Shown in pieces: positions 25,877 to 37,570 of a stretch of DNA of 49,195 bases. Source of the DNA: Thioalkalivibrio sp. HK1 (GTDB lineage Bacteria; Pseudomonadota; Gammaproteobacteria; HK1); contig JFBG01000013.1 in NCBI GenBank assembly GCA_000583135.1, positions 1 to 49,195 on the forward strand, given 5' to 3'. The translations under genes were made by a program, and so were the position numbers. Under the pieces are notes generated by a model that was not told where the DNA came from, searched no databases, and saw only the letters and a list, made by a program, of their open reading frames with translations. Numbering within the stretch: the first letter of the stretch is position 1; each line of letters starts with the position of its first letter.

Positions 25877-27759
25877 TATCGACACGATCCTTTGCGACAA
25901 GGAGTTCTTCCAAGCAGTGGCTCATCGATCCCACTGCGGATCTCGATCCCGAAAAAAGCGAATCGCCGAAGCGGACGAGCGCCGGCGGCGATTACATCGA
26001 TGCCTCGATCTCGCTTGCCCTCGATCCTATCCGGGAATTGTACCCATCGCCCCCCAAACCCCAAACCTGAAAGGCGCAAGGCCGTGCGAGCACAGCCGCA
26101 CTTCCCGAAGAGTCGGGGAATTCGATCTTCGATCCCTCTCAGGGGGCACGATATCGAAGAGCGTAAAATCGCCGCCCCCTCGATTCGGGTAAAACCCAGC
26201 CGGCACTGAGGGATGCGCTATCGAAACGCTCGACTCGATCGCCTCATCGTCGGCACCATATCGTCGGCACCTCACCGCTCTATCCGTCTTGATCGCAAAG
26301 CGAGCAGGCGCTTTCGGCATCGGTTTCTCCGACGATGCGAGCAAGGAGGAAGCGATCTCATCGGACTCCGTCAGGGGCGATGGGGATGGCGATTTCATCC
26401 CGTGCCCTTGCGGACGAGGGGTTTCGATAAAAAAGTGAGCGCTCGCTCCGCTTGGATCGAATGCTCCCATAGCACCCTCGACGGTGAAACGACCTCGAGA
26501 ACGCCCGCATCGACGACTGCGGCGAAGGGCTCGATGATGGGCTCCGCTTCAAGATTCGATTCATCCACCGACTCAGGTACTGATTCCGAGCGGGATCTCA
26601 GGGATTCCCGCTTCGGCTACCGCCCGGCGTGACCATTAGGGAGGAGGCGATATCCTCGGACTCGATCGGGCTCTGTCGGGCTCGATATCGAGATAGGCGC
26701 CGAGGCAGCTTCGGCTTGCGTCGTGGTGAGCGTCGGCTCCGACAACGTAGAAGTGAGCGCTCGCTACGCTCGTGTCGAATCCGTTCGATCCTTCGTCGGT
26801 GGAGCCGCCCCCGGCACCTTTGCACTCTCGGCGGTATTATCGATAGCGGCGATGAGCACCGTTGCGGGCTCCGAATCGATCCTCGCTTTTCGACACGCCA
26901 TCGTCTTGCGCTTCGATGGTGAAGCGATCGGACTTTCTTCACGAGACCGACGAGCAAAAGGCGGGCTCCTCGGGCTTGATCGGGATCGATGTCGGTACGA
27001 GCGTCAAGGCAATTTCGGCTTGTGCGGGTAGTCAAGCGCAGGCTTCGACGAAGAAGAAGTGAGCGTTCGCTCCACTCGTGTCGAGTCCGATCGACCCTTA
27101 GGTCGCGGAACGCTTTCGTCACCCCTGCGCTCCACGCCGGTGTTATCGACAGCGGCGATATGCAGATCCATCGCAGGCACCGCTTGGGACCCTCGTTTTC
27201 CGCCGCCGACTCGAACGCTAGCTCCTTAGATGCTTTCAAAAACCGCACATCGGCTGTCACCCCGCTTTGCGATCCCCTTTTGCTCTCCTCGCCCGGCGAT
27301 CGAGCCGGATAGACCATCGCTTCGGGGCTGACAGAAGCGATCCGCTCATTGACCGGCAAGGATCACCGTACCGATGGTCGCCTAACCCCGCTCAAAGGCG
27401 GGAACCTCGACGAGCATTCGAAGCCTCGGCCCATCCCTCGCCCCACATCACCCAAGAGATCGTCTTTCACCTTGACCCCGGTCGATGCGATCGGAATGCG
27501 TGATCGGAAAAAGGAATTAATATTCCCGAAATGCCTTGCATCGATAGGATCATCGCCAAGTCCGACATTCTTTCGATGCACAATCCCTGCTTTCGGCACA
27601 ATTGCCGCACCGCCACGGGATCGAAAGCGCACTCCAAATCGCCGATCTCGAGGCTGGCGAAGGGGCAGTAGCACACCCCTTGGCACCGTGAAAAGCAGGC
27701 TGCTCCCCACCGGGAGTCATCGAAGAACCCCACCAACCCCATCGACGGAAGCCCCCAGC
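25877..27759. other. Long stretch without a convincing gene
   Basis: About 1.9 kb. Several open frames exist on both strands but all are rich in Arg/Ser, lack ribosome sites and match no family. Part of it consists of diverged repeats (26,340-27,240). It may be decayed coding sequence. Confidence 0.55.
26340..27240. repeat. Three diverged ~310-bp tandem repeats
   Basis: GTGAGCG[CT]TCGCT marks recur at 26435, 26753 and 27059, spaced 318 and 306 bases. The second and third units also share GGACTC/GGACTT starts, TTTCGGCTTG blocks and a TATCGA[TC]AGCGGCGAT block. Read on the plus strand, units two and three give similar peptides (RRSERSL.SCR.RS), so they may come from an old repetitive gene; the first unit is more diverged and in another frame. 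Confidence 0.6.
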
Positions 27760-28599
27760 ATGAATACGAAAGATCATCGATCGAGCGTGCCCTACGCCAA
27801 CCCACCTTGGCGGGAAAAGCTGAAAACGCAGTTGGATTCCAATTCGATGAATCACTTCGTTATCGGCATCATCGCCATCAATTTGGTGATTTTGGGGATT
27901 CAGGCGACGCCCGCGGGGAAAGATGAGGGCGTATCGGGGTTATTGGATATCGCAAATGGAATCTGCATCGGAATCTTCGTGATCGAACTCATACTAAAAG
28001 GATTGGCCCGGGGCTCGGAGATGTTCAAAAGGGGTTGGGATATCTTCGATATCGTGGTGGTTGCCATAGCCCTCTTGGCCTCGAGCGGGCCGGCCTCGGC
28101 TCTGCGTGGCTTACGCGCATTGCACCTCTTCCGAGTGATTTCCGCCCTTCCTTCATTGCGCCGAGTCGTGAGGGCTTTTCTGCGCGCTCTACCCGGTGTC
28201 GGAGCGATCGGCCTTTTGATGATATTCTTCCTTTATATCTCCGCAGTCATGGCCACCGGGTTTTTCGGCTTGATCCACCCCGAATTATTCGGACACTTGG
28301 GCAATTCGATCTACTCCCTCTTCCAGATCATGACCTTGGACGATTGGTCCAATGAAATCGTCGGACCGGTCATGAAAACCCACCCATGGGCACTGGCTTT
28401 TTTCATGTCCTTCATCATCTTCGGGGCCTTCACCATCCTCAATCTATTCATCGGCATCATCGTCTCCGCCATGCAGGAACTCGATATCCTCGATCGCCAA
28501 AACAGCAGCGAAAAGAAAGAAGCCCTCGAAGTGGTGGAACGCTTGGAACGAGACCTTGCCGACTTGCGTCGACGACTCAATGAATCGCCGGGGAAATGA
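27760..28599 (+). CDS. BacNav-family voltage-gated cation channel with TLDDWSN filter
   Basis: The 279-residue protein has six transmembrane helices like NaChBac. S4 (residues ~113-142) carries R116, R119 and R125, with H122 where the third gating arginine is expected. The pore loop reads T192-L-D-D-W-S-N198, where sodium channels have TLESW. S6 includes ILNLFIGIIVSAMQE. A C-terminal coiled coil (250-273) should tetramerise it. Extra aspartate in the filter suggests altered, possibly calcium, selectivity. The ATG at 27760 is chosen because the protein then matches family length; the open frame extends upstream without similarity. Confidence 0.9.
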   Translation: MNTKDHRSSVPYANPPWREKLKTQLDSNSMNHFVIGIIAINLVILGIQATPAGKDEGVSGLLDIANGICIGIFVIELILKGLARGSEMFKRGWDIFDIVVVAIALLASSGPASALRGLRALHLFRVISALPSLRRVVRAFLRALPGVGAIGLLMIFFLYISAVMATGFFGLIHPELFGHLGNSIYSLFQIMTLDDWSNEIVGPVMKTHPWALAFFMSFIIFGAFTILNLFIGIIVSAMQELDILDRQNSSEKKEALEVVERLERDLADLRRRLNESPGK

Positions 28600-28647
28600 C
28601 CACGAGGGCTGGGCTATATTCGATAACGAACTCTAGCGAAAGCATCG

Positions 28648-29151
28648 TCACCGCTTGTCGAAATCGGTGCGAAAATCGAGAGATTCAATCAAATCCCATT
28701 GTTCGCAACACTGAACGCCCAAGGTCTTGCATACATCGGGAATTTTGCGATTGGCACGTATTGTCTTGGACCTTGAGGCTTCGCTAGTTACTACGGTACG
28801 ATCTTTTTTATTTACCAAAGCATGTGCAATTAAAAAAGGATCTCCACCTATCTTTTTATATTCTTGCAACCTCAAATCAGGAGCGTAACCCTTATCTATT
28901 ACTTCGTCGAATTCCTTATCGGGTAAGGGTTCTCTCAAAAGAAGAATTCCCTCATTTCGCTTTGCCCATACGACAAGAGGGTCATCTTCGTCCGGTTTTT
29001 CGGCGATTTCCTCGAATATCCTCCGAGGAACTTTAACTCTCCCCTCAGTCGCTTGGATTTCAAGCCATCTCCAGTATTCAGGTACCCGGTCAACCTGATA
29101 ATACCGATCCTTGGCATCTATAAAAATAGATGAGTCTACAAGATAAAGCAT
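28648..29151 (-). CDS. DUF4411 PIN-like toxin
   Basis: The 167-residue protein begins MLYLVDSSIFIDAKDRYY, a PIN-type first acidic motif. Further acidic residues (IFEEIAEKPDEDDP; KKIGGDPFLIAHAL) complete a likely metal site for RNA cleavage. It follows an ImmA/IrrE-HTH gene by fewer than 20 bases, a known toxin-antitoxin pairing. GGAGATTGAGG precedes the ATG at 29151. Lower GC than neighbours suggests transfer. Confidence 0.85.
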   Translation of the reverse strand: MLYLVDSSIFIDAKDRYYQVDRVPEYWRWLEIQATEGRVKVPRRIFEEIAEKPDEDDPLVVWAKRNEGILLLREPLPDKEFDEVIDKGYAPDLRLQEYKKIGGDPFLIAHALVNKKDRTVVTSEASRSKTIRANRKIPDVCKTLGVQCCEQWDLIESLDFRTDFDKR

Positions 29152-29169
29152 CACCTCAATCTCCCTATT

Positions 29170-30390
29170 TCAAGAAATAGATCTCGCCTGAGATTCTCTG
29201 ATCAGCCTTCGTACTTTAAGTGCCTTGACACCCAAGACAATTGCCGCTTTATTAACCGAGAGACTCTCCTCACCCATCATGCGATCGACGAGATCGATCA
29301 AATTCGATCCCAAGCGCTGCTTGGTCAATACATAGTAACTCGGTCCTCCTTCTTTTCTCTCCCCGCTTCTCTCTCTCTTCTTGCCCTCAAGAAACATTCT
29401 TTTGAATTCGCCGGCGAGTTTTCGATAGACCTGCACTTTGATCGAATCGCTGCGATAGAGCCTCAACGCCACCATCGTGCGACTGATTTTTCTTTCCGTG
29501 GCGAACTTATCGATCTTCTCCTTGACCTCATCGAAGGGAGTATTGATGGTAAGTTCCAGTTCGTCTATTTCGGGCTGAGAAACCAGAAATTCGCTCGCCA
29601 CCTCGTTGCAAAATCTCTCGATACCTTCGTTGCCTTCCATCGCACCTGCGCTGATACCGTGCGATCCGATCCAAAGATGAGCCAGCTCATGCACCAAGGT
29701 AAACGATTGAGCGCTCGGGGAATCGTTGGCATTGATCACCACCAAGGGGGCAACCGAATCGGCGATGACGAATCCGCGAAAGAGTTCGACATCGAGGGCG
29801 GTATGCCAACTCCCGAGATTGGCGATCAAGATCACGAAAATCCCGGCCTCCTCGGCTCTTTCGCGCAAATAGGCAAAGCCTTCTTTGGCATTCGCTTTCG
29901 AGCGAAAACGCTTTTGGTCAAAGGCGAGGGTCTTGCGAATCGAATCGGCGACACGCTCGATATCTTTTCGATGACCGCTTCGAAACGCTTTCACCGATCC
30001 GATGAAGGGAAGAGGTTCGGCCTCGTCGATATCTTCCAAAGATGTGCGCAAAATACTTTGTCTGGCGTGCATATCGCGCACGGCGGCGTCGATCAGCCCT
30101 TGGGCCTTTCGATCCGGCTTCTTCGGCAGGGCGCGAAAATCCTCGCCACAATCACCGGGCGGCGGGATATCGGATAGATAGAAAACCACCAGCGGAAGAT
30201 GATAAGCCTTCGACATTTTGGAGATCATGGCCCAAGTGGGCTTTTCTTTGGCGCACTCGAGATCTTCCATCCTCTCGATCGCCGATCGTCCGCGGGCGCT
30301 CTTTACCCCGAGTTTTTTCGCCGCCTCCTCGCGCGTCAACCCAGCTGTTTCACGAGCCCAGACGAGAATCTTCGGATTGACACTCCGCAT
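29170..30390 (-). CDS. HTH and ImmA/IrrE metallopeptidase-domain regulator (antitoxin partner)
   Basis: The 406-residue protein has an N-terminal XRE-type helix-turn-helix (residues ~4-75) and an ImmA/IrrE zinc peptidase domain with H234-E235-x2-H238 (LVHELAHLW). Conserved FRALP and FNEVA-like (FCNEVASEFLV) motifs are present. It probably represses the pair and neutralises the DUF4411 toxin. The ATG at 30390 matches the start of the duplicated copy upstream, which supports it. The last 60 residues form an extra helical domain. Confidence 0.87.
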   Translation of the reverse strand: MRSVNPKILVWARETAGLTREEAAKKLGVKSARGRSAIERMEDLECAKEKPTWAMISKMSKAYHLPLVVFYLSDIPPPGDCGEDFRALPKKPDRKAQGLIDAAVRDMHARQSILRTSLEDIDEAEPLPFIGSVKAFRSGHRKDIERVADSIRKTLAFDQKRFRSKANAKEGFAYLRERAEEAGIFVILIANLGSWHTALDVELFRGFVIADSVAPLVVINANDSPSAQSFTLVHELAHLWIGSHGISAGAMEGNEGIERFCNEVASEFLVSQPEIDELELTINTPFDEVKEKIDKFATERKISRTMVALRLYRSDSIKVQVYRKLAGEFKRMFLEGKKRERSGERKEGGPSYYVLTKQRLGSNLIDLVDRMMGEESLSVNKAAIVLGVKALKVRRLIRESQARSIS

Positions 30391-30665
30391 GACTTGAGTC
30401 CGATGCTTTTTCAATGATCCGGTATTACTATCCAGCGCTTCGATGGAAGGGTCGACCGTTATCGGCGAGTTTGAATACCGGGATCAGATCTTGGATCGGG
30501 TTCGGATTCAAAATCGACCGCGTACTACCCTTGATTGCGAGTTTTTTCGCCGCCTCATCTAGCGTAAGACCGGCTGTTTCCCGAGCCCAGACGAGGATTT
30601 TCGGATTGACGCTTGGCATGACCTAAAATCCGATGCTTTTCGAATGACCCGATATTATCACCGAG
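30345..30665 (-). repeat. Direct duplication of leader and 5' end of the HTH gene
   Basis: Blocks at about 30,345-30,440 and 30,550-30,665 share the coding start and a leader with CCGATGCTTTT and CCCGATATTAT-like elements. The upstream copy retains promoter-like TTTACT-N17-GATAAT on the minus strand, which could drive the intact gene through the fragment. Confidence 0.65.
30428..30619 (-). pseudogene. Truncated duplicate of the HTH regulator start
   Basis: A 63-codon frame begins MPSVNPKILVWARETAGLT and agrees with the first ~30 residues of the downstream regulator, then diverges into unrelated sequence. Its leader also matches the leader of the intact gene. It is a partial tandem duplication, probably without its own function, though a short HTH peptide cannot be excluded. 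Confidence 0.7.
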
Positions 30666-30707
30666 CGTTGCAATGAAGTAAACGATGTCGGGGAGAGATA
30701 AGGAGGT

Positions 30708-32159
30708 CTAAGAGCCGGAATCGGGGCCGGATCTGGAATCGGGATCGGAAAAACCCTCGGGCAAAGACGGATCGCCCTTTTCGGGCGGGGCTTTGCGCCG
30801 CCAACTCTTGAGGCTCCTTTGGGGAGCGCGGGAGAGGGTGAGGGTATCGGGCGGGGCGTCTTTGGTGATGGTCGATCCCGCACCGATGGTCGCACCTCGG
30901 TGGACGGTGATCGGTGCCACCAACATCACCCCCGACCCGACGAAGGCTCCGTCCCCGATCACCGTCGGATGTTTATTCGCACCATCGTAGTTGCAGGTAA
31001 TGCTCCCGGCGCCGATATTGGCTCTCGCCCCTATCCGGGCGTCTCCGAGATAACTCAGGTGGTTCGCCTTCGCCCCCCGCCCCAGCACGCCGTTCTTGAT
31101 CTCGACGAAATTCCCGATTCGAGCCTCGTGCGAAATCCTGGAATTCGGGCGCAGACGAGCGAAAGGGCCGATCCGGCACGAGGCGCCGATCTCGGCCCCT
31201 TCGATGACGCTATGGGCGAAGATCTCGGTCTCATAGCCGATCGTCGCATCTTTAATCACGCAGCCAGGACCGATGCGAACACCGTCTTCGAGCACGACCT
31301 CGCCTTCGAATACGGTATCGATATCGATGAAGACATCGATACCGGTGCGAAGCCTCCCTCTGATATCGATACGAGCCGGGTCGGCGATTCCCGTCCCGTC
31401 CCGCATCAGAGATTCGGCGATACGCATCTGCTCGAACCTTTCCAGCCGGGCCAGTTGCACCCGATCGTTGACTCCGAGCACCTCCTCGGTCGTCTTCGGG
31501 GAAACGGTACGCACAAGGTATCCGTCGGCGGCCGCGCGGGCGAGGATATCGGTGAGATAACACTCGCCTTGGGCGTTGGGATAAGCGGAATCGCCTTGCA
31601 ATCGGGGGCGCAAAATACCGGCACTGGCGGTGAGAATCCCGGTATTGATCTCGCGGATACCGCGCTGTTCCTCGTTGGCATCCACCTCCTCGATCACCTT
31701 GATCAGCCGCCCGCGATCGTCGCGCAAAATACGCCCGTAGCCGTGTGGATCGTCCACTTTCAAGGTAACCAAGGCGATGCCGCGAGCGCCGTCGATGTCG
31801 CGAGCGGCCATCGCCTTGCGCAAGGTGGAAGGGCTGATCAGCGGCACATCGCCGTAGAGCACCATGACGAGGGCTTCGTCGGGGATCGAGGGCAAGGCCT
31901 GCGCGAGGGCGTGTCCGGTGCCGAGCTGCTCTTTTTGCTCGACCCACTCGATATCGCTATCGCCCAAGGCCTTGCGCAGAAGATCTCCGCGGTGGCCGTG
32001 GACGACGTGAATTCGGGTCGGATCGATCTCGCAAGCGGCGGCGACTACGTGCGACAGCAAGGGGCGACCGGCCAAGAGGTGAAGCACCTTCGGCAGATTC
32101 GATCGCATCCGCCGCCCCTTGCCAGCGGCAAGGATGACGACATGCAGCGGCGTCTTCAT
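30708..32159 (-). CDS. glmU: GlmU, bifunctional N-acetylglucosamine-1-phosphate uridyltransferase/acetyltransferase
   Basis: The 483-residue enzyme makes UDP-GlcNAc for peptidoglycan and LPS. The N-terminal uridyltransferase has LAAGKGRRMRSNLPKVLH and YGDVPLI. The C-terminal left-handed beta helix has hexapeptide repeats and the acetyltransferase stretch HLSYLGDARIGARANIGAGSITCNYDG. A Pro/Ser/Asp-rich tail (~25 residues) extends beyond the usual end. It follows atpC, as in many gammaproteobacteria, after a 447-base gap. AAGG lies before the ATG at 32159. Confidence 0.96.
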   Translation of the reverse strand: MKTPLHVVILAAGKGRRMRSNLPKVLHLLAGRPLLSHVVAAACEIDPTRIHVVHGHRGDLLRKALGDSDIEWVEQKEQLGTGHALAQALPSIPDEALVMVLYGDVPLISPSTLRKAMAARDIDGARGIALVTLKVDDPHGYGRILRDDRGRLIKVIEEVDANEEQRGIREINTGILTASAGILRPRLQGDSAYPNAQGECYLTDILARAAADGYLVRTVSPKTTEEVLGVNDRVQLARLERFEQMRIAESLMRDGTGIADPARIDIRGRLRTGIDVFIDIDTVFEGEVVLEDGVRIGPGCVIKDATIGYETEIFAHSVIEGAEIGASCRIGPFARLRPNSRISHEARIGNFVEIKNGVLGRGAKANHLSYLGDARIGARANIGAGSITCNYDGANKHPTVIGDGAFVGSGVMLVAPITVHRGATIGAGSTITKDAPPDTLTLSRAPQRSLKSWRRKAPPEKGDPSLPEGFSDPDSRSGPDSGS

Positions 32160-32606
32160 GACCAAAACCTTGCCTTTCAAGAGCCCGATGCGAATCCCGA
32201 AACAGCCATGCCGGACTTCGAAGATCGTTGGCGTCGGGGCGAGGGAAGAAAAAAGGGAGAGGAAAAAAGGGGATCGCCGCTGCACTTGGCTTCGAGCTTC
32301 GCAGCGCGATTCGTATCGAGCCGATCGCTTGTATCACACGGCGTCGGCTCGAAGCCGATCCGATGGCGGGCTTGAAATATGCCCAAGGTGGCAATCTCGA
32401 TCGGGCGTCATCCTTCACCGAGACTCGCCAATATCCGCTGCGGGAAGAAGCATCCGGCATCGCCCGCCGTCAAAGGGCAAGATCAAAGCCCCGGTTGTCG
32501 GGCTTTGGCGCAAGACTCGGCGGCGGATCGAAAGCGGGTCGAGGCGAACGCGAGTGCGGCGCTTGCCGCTGCGCCCACCACCCGACTTTGAAAGCGAACG
32601 AGATTC
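32160..32606. other. Intergenic region between glmU and atpC
   Basis: No gene. An inverted repeat AAAGCCC...GGGCTTT at 32485-32506 lies about 100 bases after atpC on the minus strand and could be a weak terminator, but has no T run. Confidence 0.4.
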
Positions 32607-33026
32607 CTAACGGCGATTGCGCAAACGCCGAATCGCTTGCAGCTGGGCGGCGGCTTGGGCGAGCTCGGCTCTGGCCCTCGCCTCGTCGATATCGGAGCCT
32701 CGATCCGCAAGCATTCGCTCGGCCTGTTCTTGGGCCGCCAGCGCCGCGGCTTCGTCCAGATCCTCGGCTCTATTACCGGTATCGGAGAGAATCGTGACCA
32801 CATGCGGCTGCACTTCCAAAATCCCCCCGGAGATGTAGAAGGTCTCCTCACCCCCCTGGGGCAGCTCGGCTCGCACCTCCCCCGGCTTTAGGCGAGTAAC
32901 CAACGGGGAATGGCGCGGCATGATACCGAGCTCGCCCATGACCCCGGGGGCGATGACCATCGCGCACTCCCCGGAGAAGAGTTCGCGTTCGGTACTGACG
33001 ATATCGAGACGGATCGTGGATGGCAT
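32607..33026 (-). CDS. atpC: F1Fo ATP synthase epsilon subunit
   Basis: The 139-residue protein has the beta-sandwich domain (IRLDIVSTERELFSGECAMVIAPGVMGELGIMPRHSPLVTRLKPG) and the C-terminal helical pair (residues ~90-139) that can inhibit rotation. It sits on the central stalk with gamma. Last gene of the atp operon, 30 bases after atpD. Confidence 0.95.
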   Translation of the reverse strand: MPSTIRLDIVSTERELFSGECAMVIAPGVMGELGIMPRHSPLVTRLKPGEVRAELPQGGEETFYISGGILEVQPHVVTILSDTGNRAEDLDEAAALAAQEQAERMLADRGSDIDEARARAELAQAAAQLQAIRRLRNRR

Positions 33027-33056
33027 GGGAGGGCTCCGAGAAGGCGGCGAAGAGGA

Positions 33057-34433
<1,377 letters not shown>

Positions 34434-34569
34434 TTATCTCCTTGATGCGCCGAAGGCGCGCCCCGTCATCTCGTCCGGTTTTCCGCCGATCGATACCCGC
34501 TTCGGCGAAGAAGGAATTCCATTGTTTCGAACCATCGTGTCTCGACCCGATCGTGTCTCGGCATCGGCA

Positions 34570-34944
34570 TCACTTCGCTCTGATCGGAATCACGTAACTG
34601 CTCGGATAATCCCGATGCTTGTCAGTGATGGCGTCGATGATTCCCAAACTGAAAAATACGGCGCCGGCGACGATTTTCGTGTTGATCGTGCTCGGGATCG
34701 AGCCCATCGCGCGGCGGCTGTCCTGTGTTTCGCATCGGTACTTGAGGACATCGTCGGATCTTCTGATCGACACATTGGCCGGAATCTCCGCTTCCCAAAG
34801 CCCTCTCTTGTTCTCGAAAGCGCACCGTCCGCTCGATCCGTCGCTGAAGGAAAAGGCGACCGGCATCATCGCGTCGGTGGTCAAAGTCGCGCAACCTCCC
34901 AAAAGAAGCGCCCCCGATACAACGCCAATCTTTTTGCTGATCAT
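34570..34944 (-). CDS. Small lipoprotein inserted in the atp operon
   Basis: The 124-residue protein has a lipoprotein signal: MISKKIGVVSGALLLGGC, with the lipobox cysteine at 18. The mature part contains DGSSGRCAFENKRGLWEAEIPANVSIRRSDDVLKYRC, then a hydrophobic SALGAVFF-like stretch (IVAGAVFFSLGIIDAITD). The pattern resembles small outer-membrane lipoproteins that respond to peptidoglycan stress, but I cannot name a family. A GGAGA lies before the ATG. It lies between atpG and atpD on the same strand, so it is probably co-transcribed with ATP synthase. Confidence 0.8.
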   Translation of the reverse strand: MISKKIGVVSGALLLGGCATLTTDAMMPVAFSFSDGSSGRCAFENKRGLWEAEIPANVSIRRSDDVLKYRCETQDSRRAMGSIPSTINTKIVAGAVFFSLGIIDAITDKHRDYPSSYVIPIRAK

Positions 34945-35128
34945 CTCGTCTCCGTTGCCCACCCTCAGGTGGTAAAAGCCCGTTTCACCGGTTTCGCCTG
35001 CGACCATCTTCTCGCCTGCGGCCATCAAAACATCGTCATTCCATCCATCTCGCACGATGCAGAGGCATTCCTTGGCATCGCTCCTTGCATCGCCCGAAGG
35101 CGCCATCGCCGCCGATATCGCTTCCGCT

Positions 35129-35992
35129 TCAGAGCGCCGCCGCCCCGCCGACGATCTCGGATAGTTCCTGGGTGATCGACGCCTGCCGCGCCTTGTTGTA
35201 TTGCAGCTGCAGATCGTCGATCAAGCCCCCGGCATTGTCGGAAGCCGCCTTCATCGCCACCATCCGAGCCGCCTGCTCGGAGGCGATATTCTCGACCACC
35301 CCTTGGTATACCAACGATTCGATATAGCGGTTGAGAAGGTGATCGAGCACATCCCTCGCATCGGGTTCGTAAAGATAATCCCAGCGATGCCGCACCTCGT
35401 CCTCATCGGAAGGCAGGCGAGGCAGAAGCTGCTCGACCACCGGACTTTGGGTCATCGAGTTGACGAATTTGTTGTAGATGAAAAAGACTCTATCCACCCG
35501 CCCTTCGCTATAAGCATCGAGCATCACCTTGACCGTACCGACCAAGGCATCGACCGTGGGAGCATCCCCGACATGGGCCGTGCTGGCGAGCAGATTGACT
35601 CCCAAGCGCCGGAAGAAAACTCCGCCCTTGTTGCCGATCACGCAAAAATCGCTCTCGACCTTTTCCGATCGCCAACGATCCAGTTCGCGCACCGCTTGCC
35701 GGAAAAGATTGTTGTTGAGCCCCCCGCAAAGACCGCGATCCGAAGAGACGATGATGAACCCGACCCGCTTGACCTCATCTCGTGCAACGAGAAAGGGGTG
35801 ACGGTATTCGGAGTTGGCGGCGCTGACATGCGCGATCACGCTGCGCATTCGCTCGGCATAAGGGCGAGCCTCACGCATCCGCTCCTGCGCTTTGCGCATC
35901 TTGCTCGCAGCGACCATCTCCATCGCGCGAGTGATCTTCTGCGTGTTTTGCACGCTCTTGATTTTGGTGCGGATTTCCTTGGCGCCGGCCAT
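35129..35992 (-). CDS. atpG: F1Fo ATP synthase gamma subunit
   Basis: The 287-residue rotor subunit starts [36 protein letters not shown] and ends with [41 protein letters not shown], both highly typical. It couples rotation of the c ring to the catalytic sites. It lies 36 bases after atpA. Confidence 0.97.
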   Translation of the reverse strand: MAGAKEIRTKIKSVQNTQKITRAMEMVAASKMRKAQERMREARPYAERMRSVIAHVSAANSEYRHPFLVARDEVKRVGFIIVSSDRGLCGGLNNNLFRQAVRELDRWRSEKVESDFCVIGNKGGVFFRRLGVNLLASTAHVGDAPTVDALVGTVKVMLDAYSEGRVDRVFFIYNKFVNSMTQSPVVEQLLPRLPSDEDEVRHRWDYLYEPDARDVLDHLLNRYIESLVYQGVVENIASEQAARMVAMKAASDNAGGLIDDLQLQYNKARQASITQELSEIVGGAAAL

Positions 35993-36028
35993 GTCTTTCG
36001 CTCCGTCGGGCGGTCTTTATTCCAAGCC

Positions 36029-37570
36029 CTACCAGGCGTGATTCGCCTTGAAATCCTCGACCGCCTCTTTGAAGCGGGATTCGACGCTATCGTCCCATTT
36101 CGGGTCGGCGTTGACCGCGCTTACGAGGTCGGCGCGATTCGAGTCCATGTAGGAGATCAAGGCATTGGAGAAGGCCCCGGCCCGCTCGAGTTCGACATCG
36201 TCGAGGTAGCCCCGATCCACCGCATAGAGCGTCATCGCTTGGTGGGCCACGGAAAGGGGAGCGTATTGCGGCTGCTTCATCACTTCCATGATGCGTTGAC
36301 CGCGCTCGAGCTGACGGCGAGTGGCGTCATCCAGATCGGATGCGAACTGCGCGAAAGCGGCCAACTCCCGATACTGGGCGAGCGCCAATCGCACCCCGCC
36401 GCCCAGGCGCTTGATGATATCGGTCTGAGCGGCACCCCCGACTCGGGAAACCGAGAGACCGGCGTTGATCGCCGGGCGGAAGTTGGAGTTGAAAAGATCG
36501 CTCTCCAAGAAGATCTGGCCGTCGGTGATCGAGATGACGTTCGTCGGAACAAAGGCGGAGACGTCACCGGCCTGGGTTTCGATGATGGGCAAGGCGGTCA
36601 ACGATCCGGTGCGACCCTTCACCTCGCCTTTGGTAGCCTCCTCGACATATTTCTCGTTGACCCGAGCCGCCCGCTCGAGCAACCGAGAATGGAGATAGAA
36701 AACATCGCCGGGATAGGCCTCTCGTCCCGGAGGCCGGCGCAGCAACAAGGAAACTTGCCGGTAGGCCCAAGCCTGCTTGGTGAGATCGTCGTAGATGATC
36801 AGCGCGTCCTCACCGCGATCCCGGAAATACTCGCCCATGGTGCAGCCGGAATAGGGGGCGATGTACTGCAAGGCCGCGGATTCCGATGCGGCAGCGGCGA
36901 CCACGATGGTATGTTCCATCGCGCCGTGCTCTTCGAGTTTGCGCACGACCCCGGAGATCGACGAATTCTTCTGCCCGATCGCGACATAGATACACTTGAT
37001 GCCGCTGCCCTTCTGGTTGATGATGGCATCGATGGCGACCGCGGTCTTGCCGGTTTGCCGATCCCCGATGATCAGCTCGCGCTGACCGCGGCCGATCGGC
37101 ACCATCGCATCGATCGATTTCAAACCGGTCTGCACCGGCTGGTTCACCGATTGGCGAGTGATGACCCCGGGGGCCACTTTCTCGATGGGGGAGGTTCCAT
37201 CGGATTCGATCGCCCCCTTGCCGTCGATCGGCTGACCCAAGGAGTTGACCACGCGTCCCAACAGGGCTTCGCCCACCGGGACTTCGAGGATGCGCCCGGT
37301 GCATTTGACGGTGTCGCCCTCGGCGATATGACCGTAGTCGCCCATCACCACCACCCCGACCGAATCCCGCTCGAGGTTGAGGGCGAGGCCGAATGTATTT
37401 CCGGGAAACTCGACCATCTCGCCTTGCATGACATCGGAGAGCCCGTGGATGCGGGCGATGCCGTCAGTGAGGGAGACGATGGTCCCTTGCGTGCGCGCCT
37501 CGACGCCGACCTCGAAACTCTCGATCTTCTTCTTGATGAGATCGCTGACTTCCGCCGCGGTCAGTTGCAT
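36029..37570 (-). CDS. atpA: F1Fo ATP synthase alpha subunit
   Basis: The 513-residue non-catalytic subunit has the P-loop GDRQTGKT (169-176) and the family stretch [28 protein letters not shown]. It starts [17 protein letters not shown] and has standard length. It alternates with beta in the F1 hexamer. Confidence 0.98.
   Translation of the reverse strand: MQLTAAEVSDLIKKKIESFEVGVEARTQGTIVSLTDGIARIHGLSDVMQGEMVEFPGNTFGLALNLERDSVGVVVMGDYGHIAEGDTVKCTGRILEVPVGEALLGRVVNSLGQPIDGKGAIESDGTSPIEKVAPGVITRQSVNQPVQTGLKSIDAMVPIGRGQRELIIGDRQTGKTAVAIDAIINQKGSGIKCIYVAIGQKNSSISGVVRKLEEHGAMEHTIVVAAAASESAALQYIAPYSGCTMGEYFRDRGEDALIIYDDLTKQAWAYRQVSLLLRRPPGREAYPGDVFYLHSRLLERAARVNEKYVEEATKGEVKGRTGSLTALPIIETQAGDVSAFVPTNVISITDGQIFLESDLFNSNFRPAINAGLSVSRVGGAAQTDIIKRLGGGVRLALAQYRELAAFAQFASDLDDATRRQLERGQRIMEVMKQPQYAPLSVAHQAMTLYAVDRGYLDDVELERAGAFSNALISYMDSNRADLVSAVNADPKWDDSVESRFKEAVEDFKANHAW

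Noticed and set aside
26598..27359. 253-codon minus-strand frame in the repeat region
   Set aside because: Its Arg/Ser-rich product repeats only because the DNA repeats; no start signal and no family.
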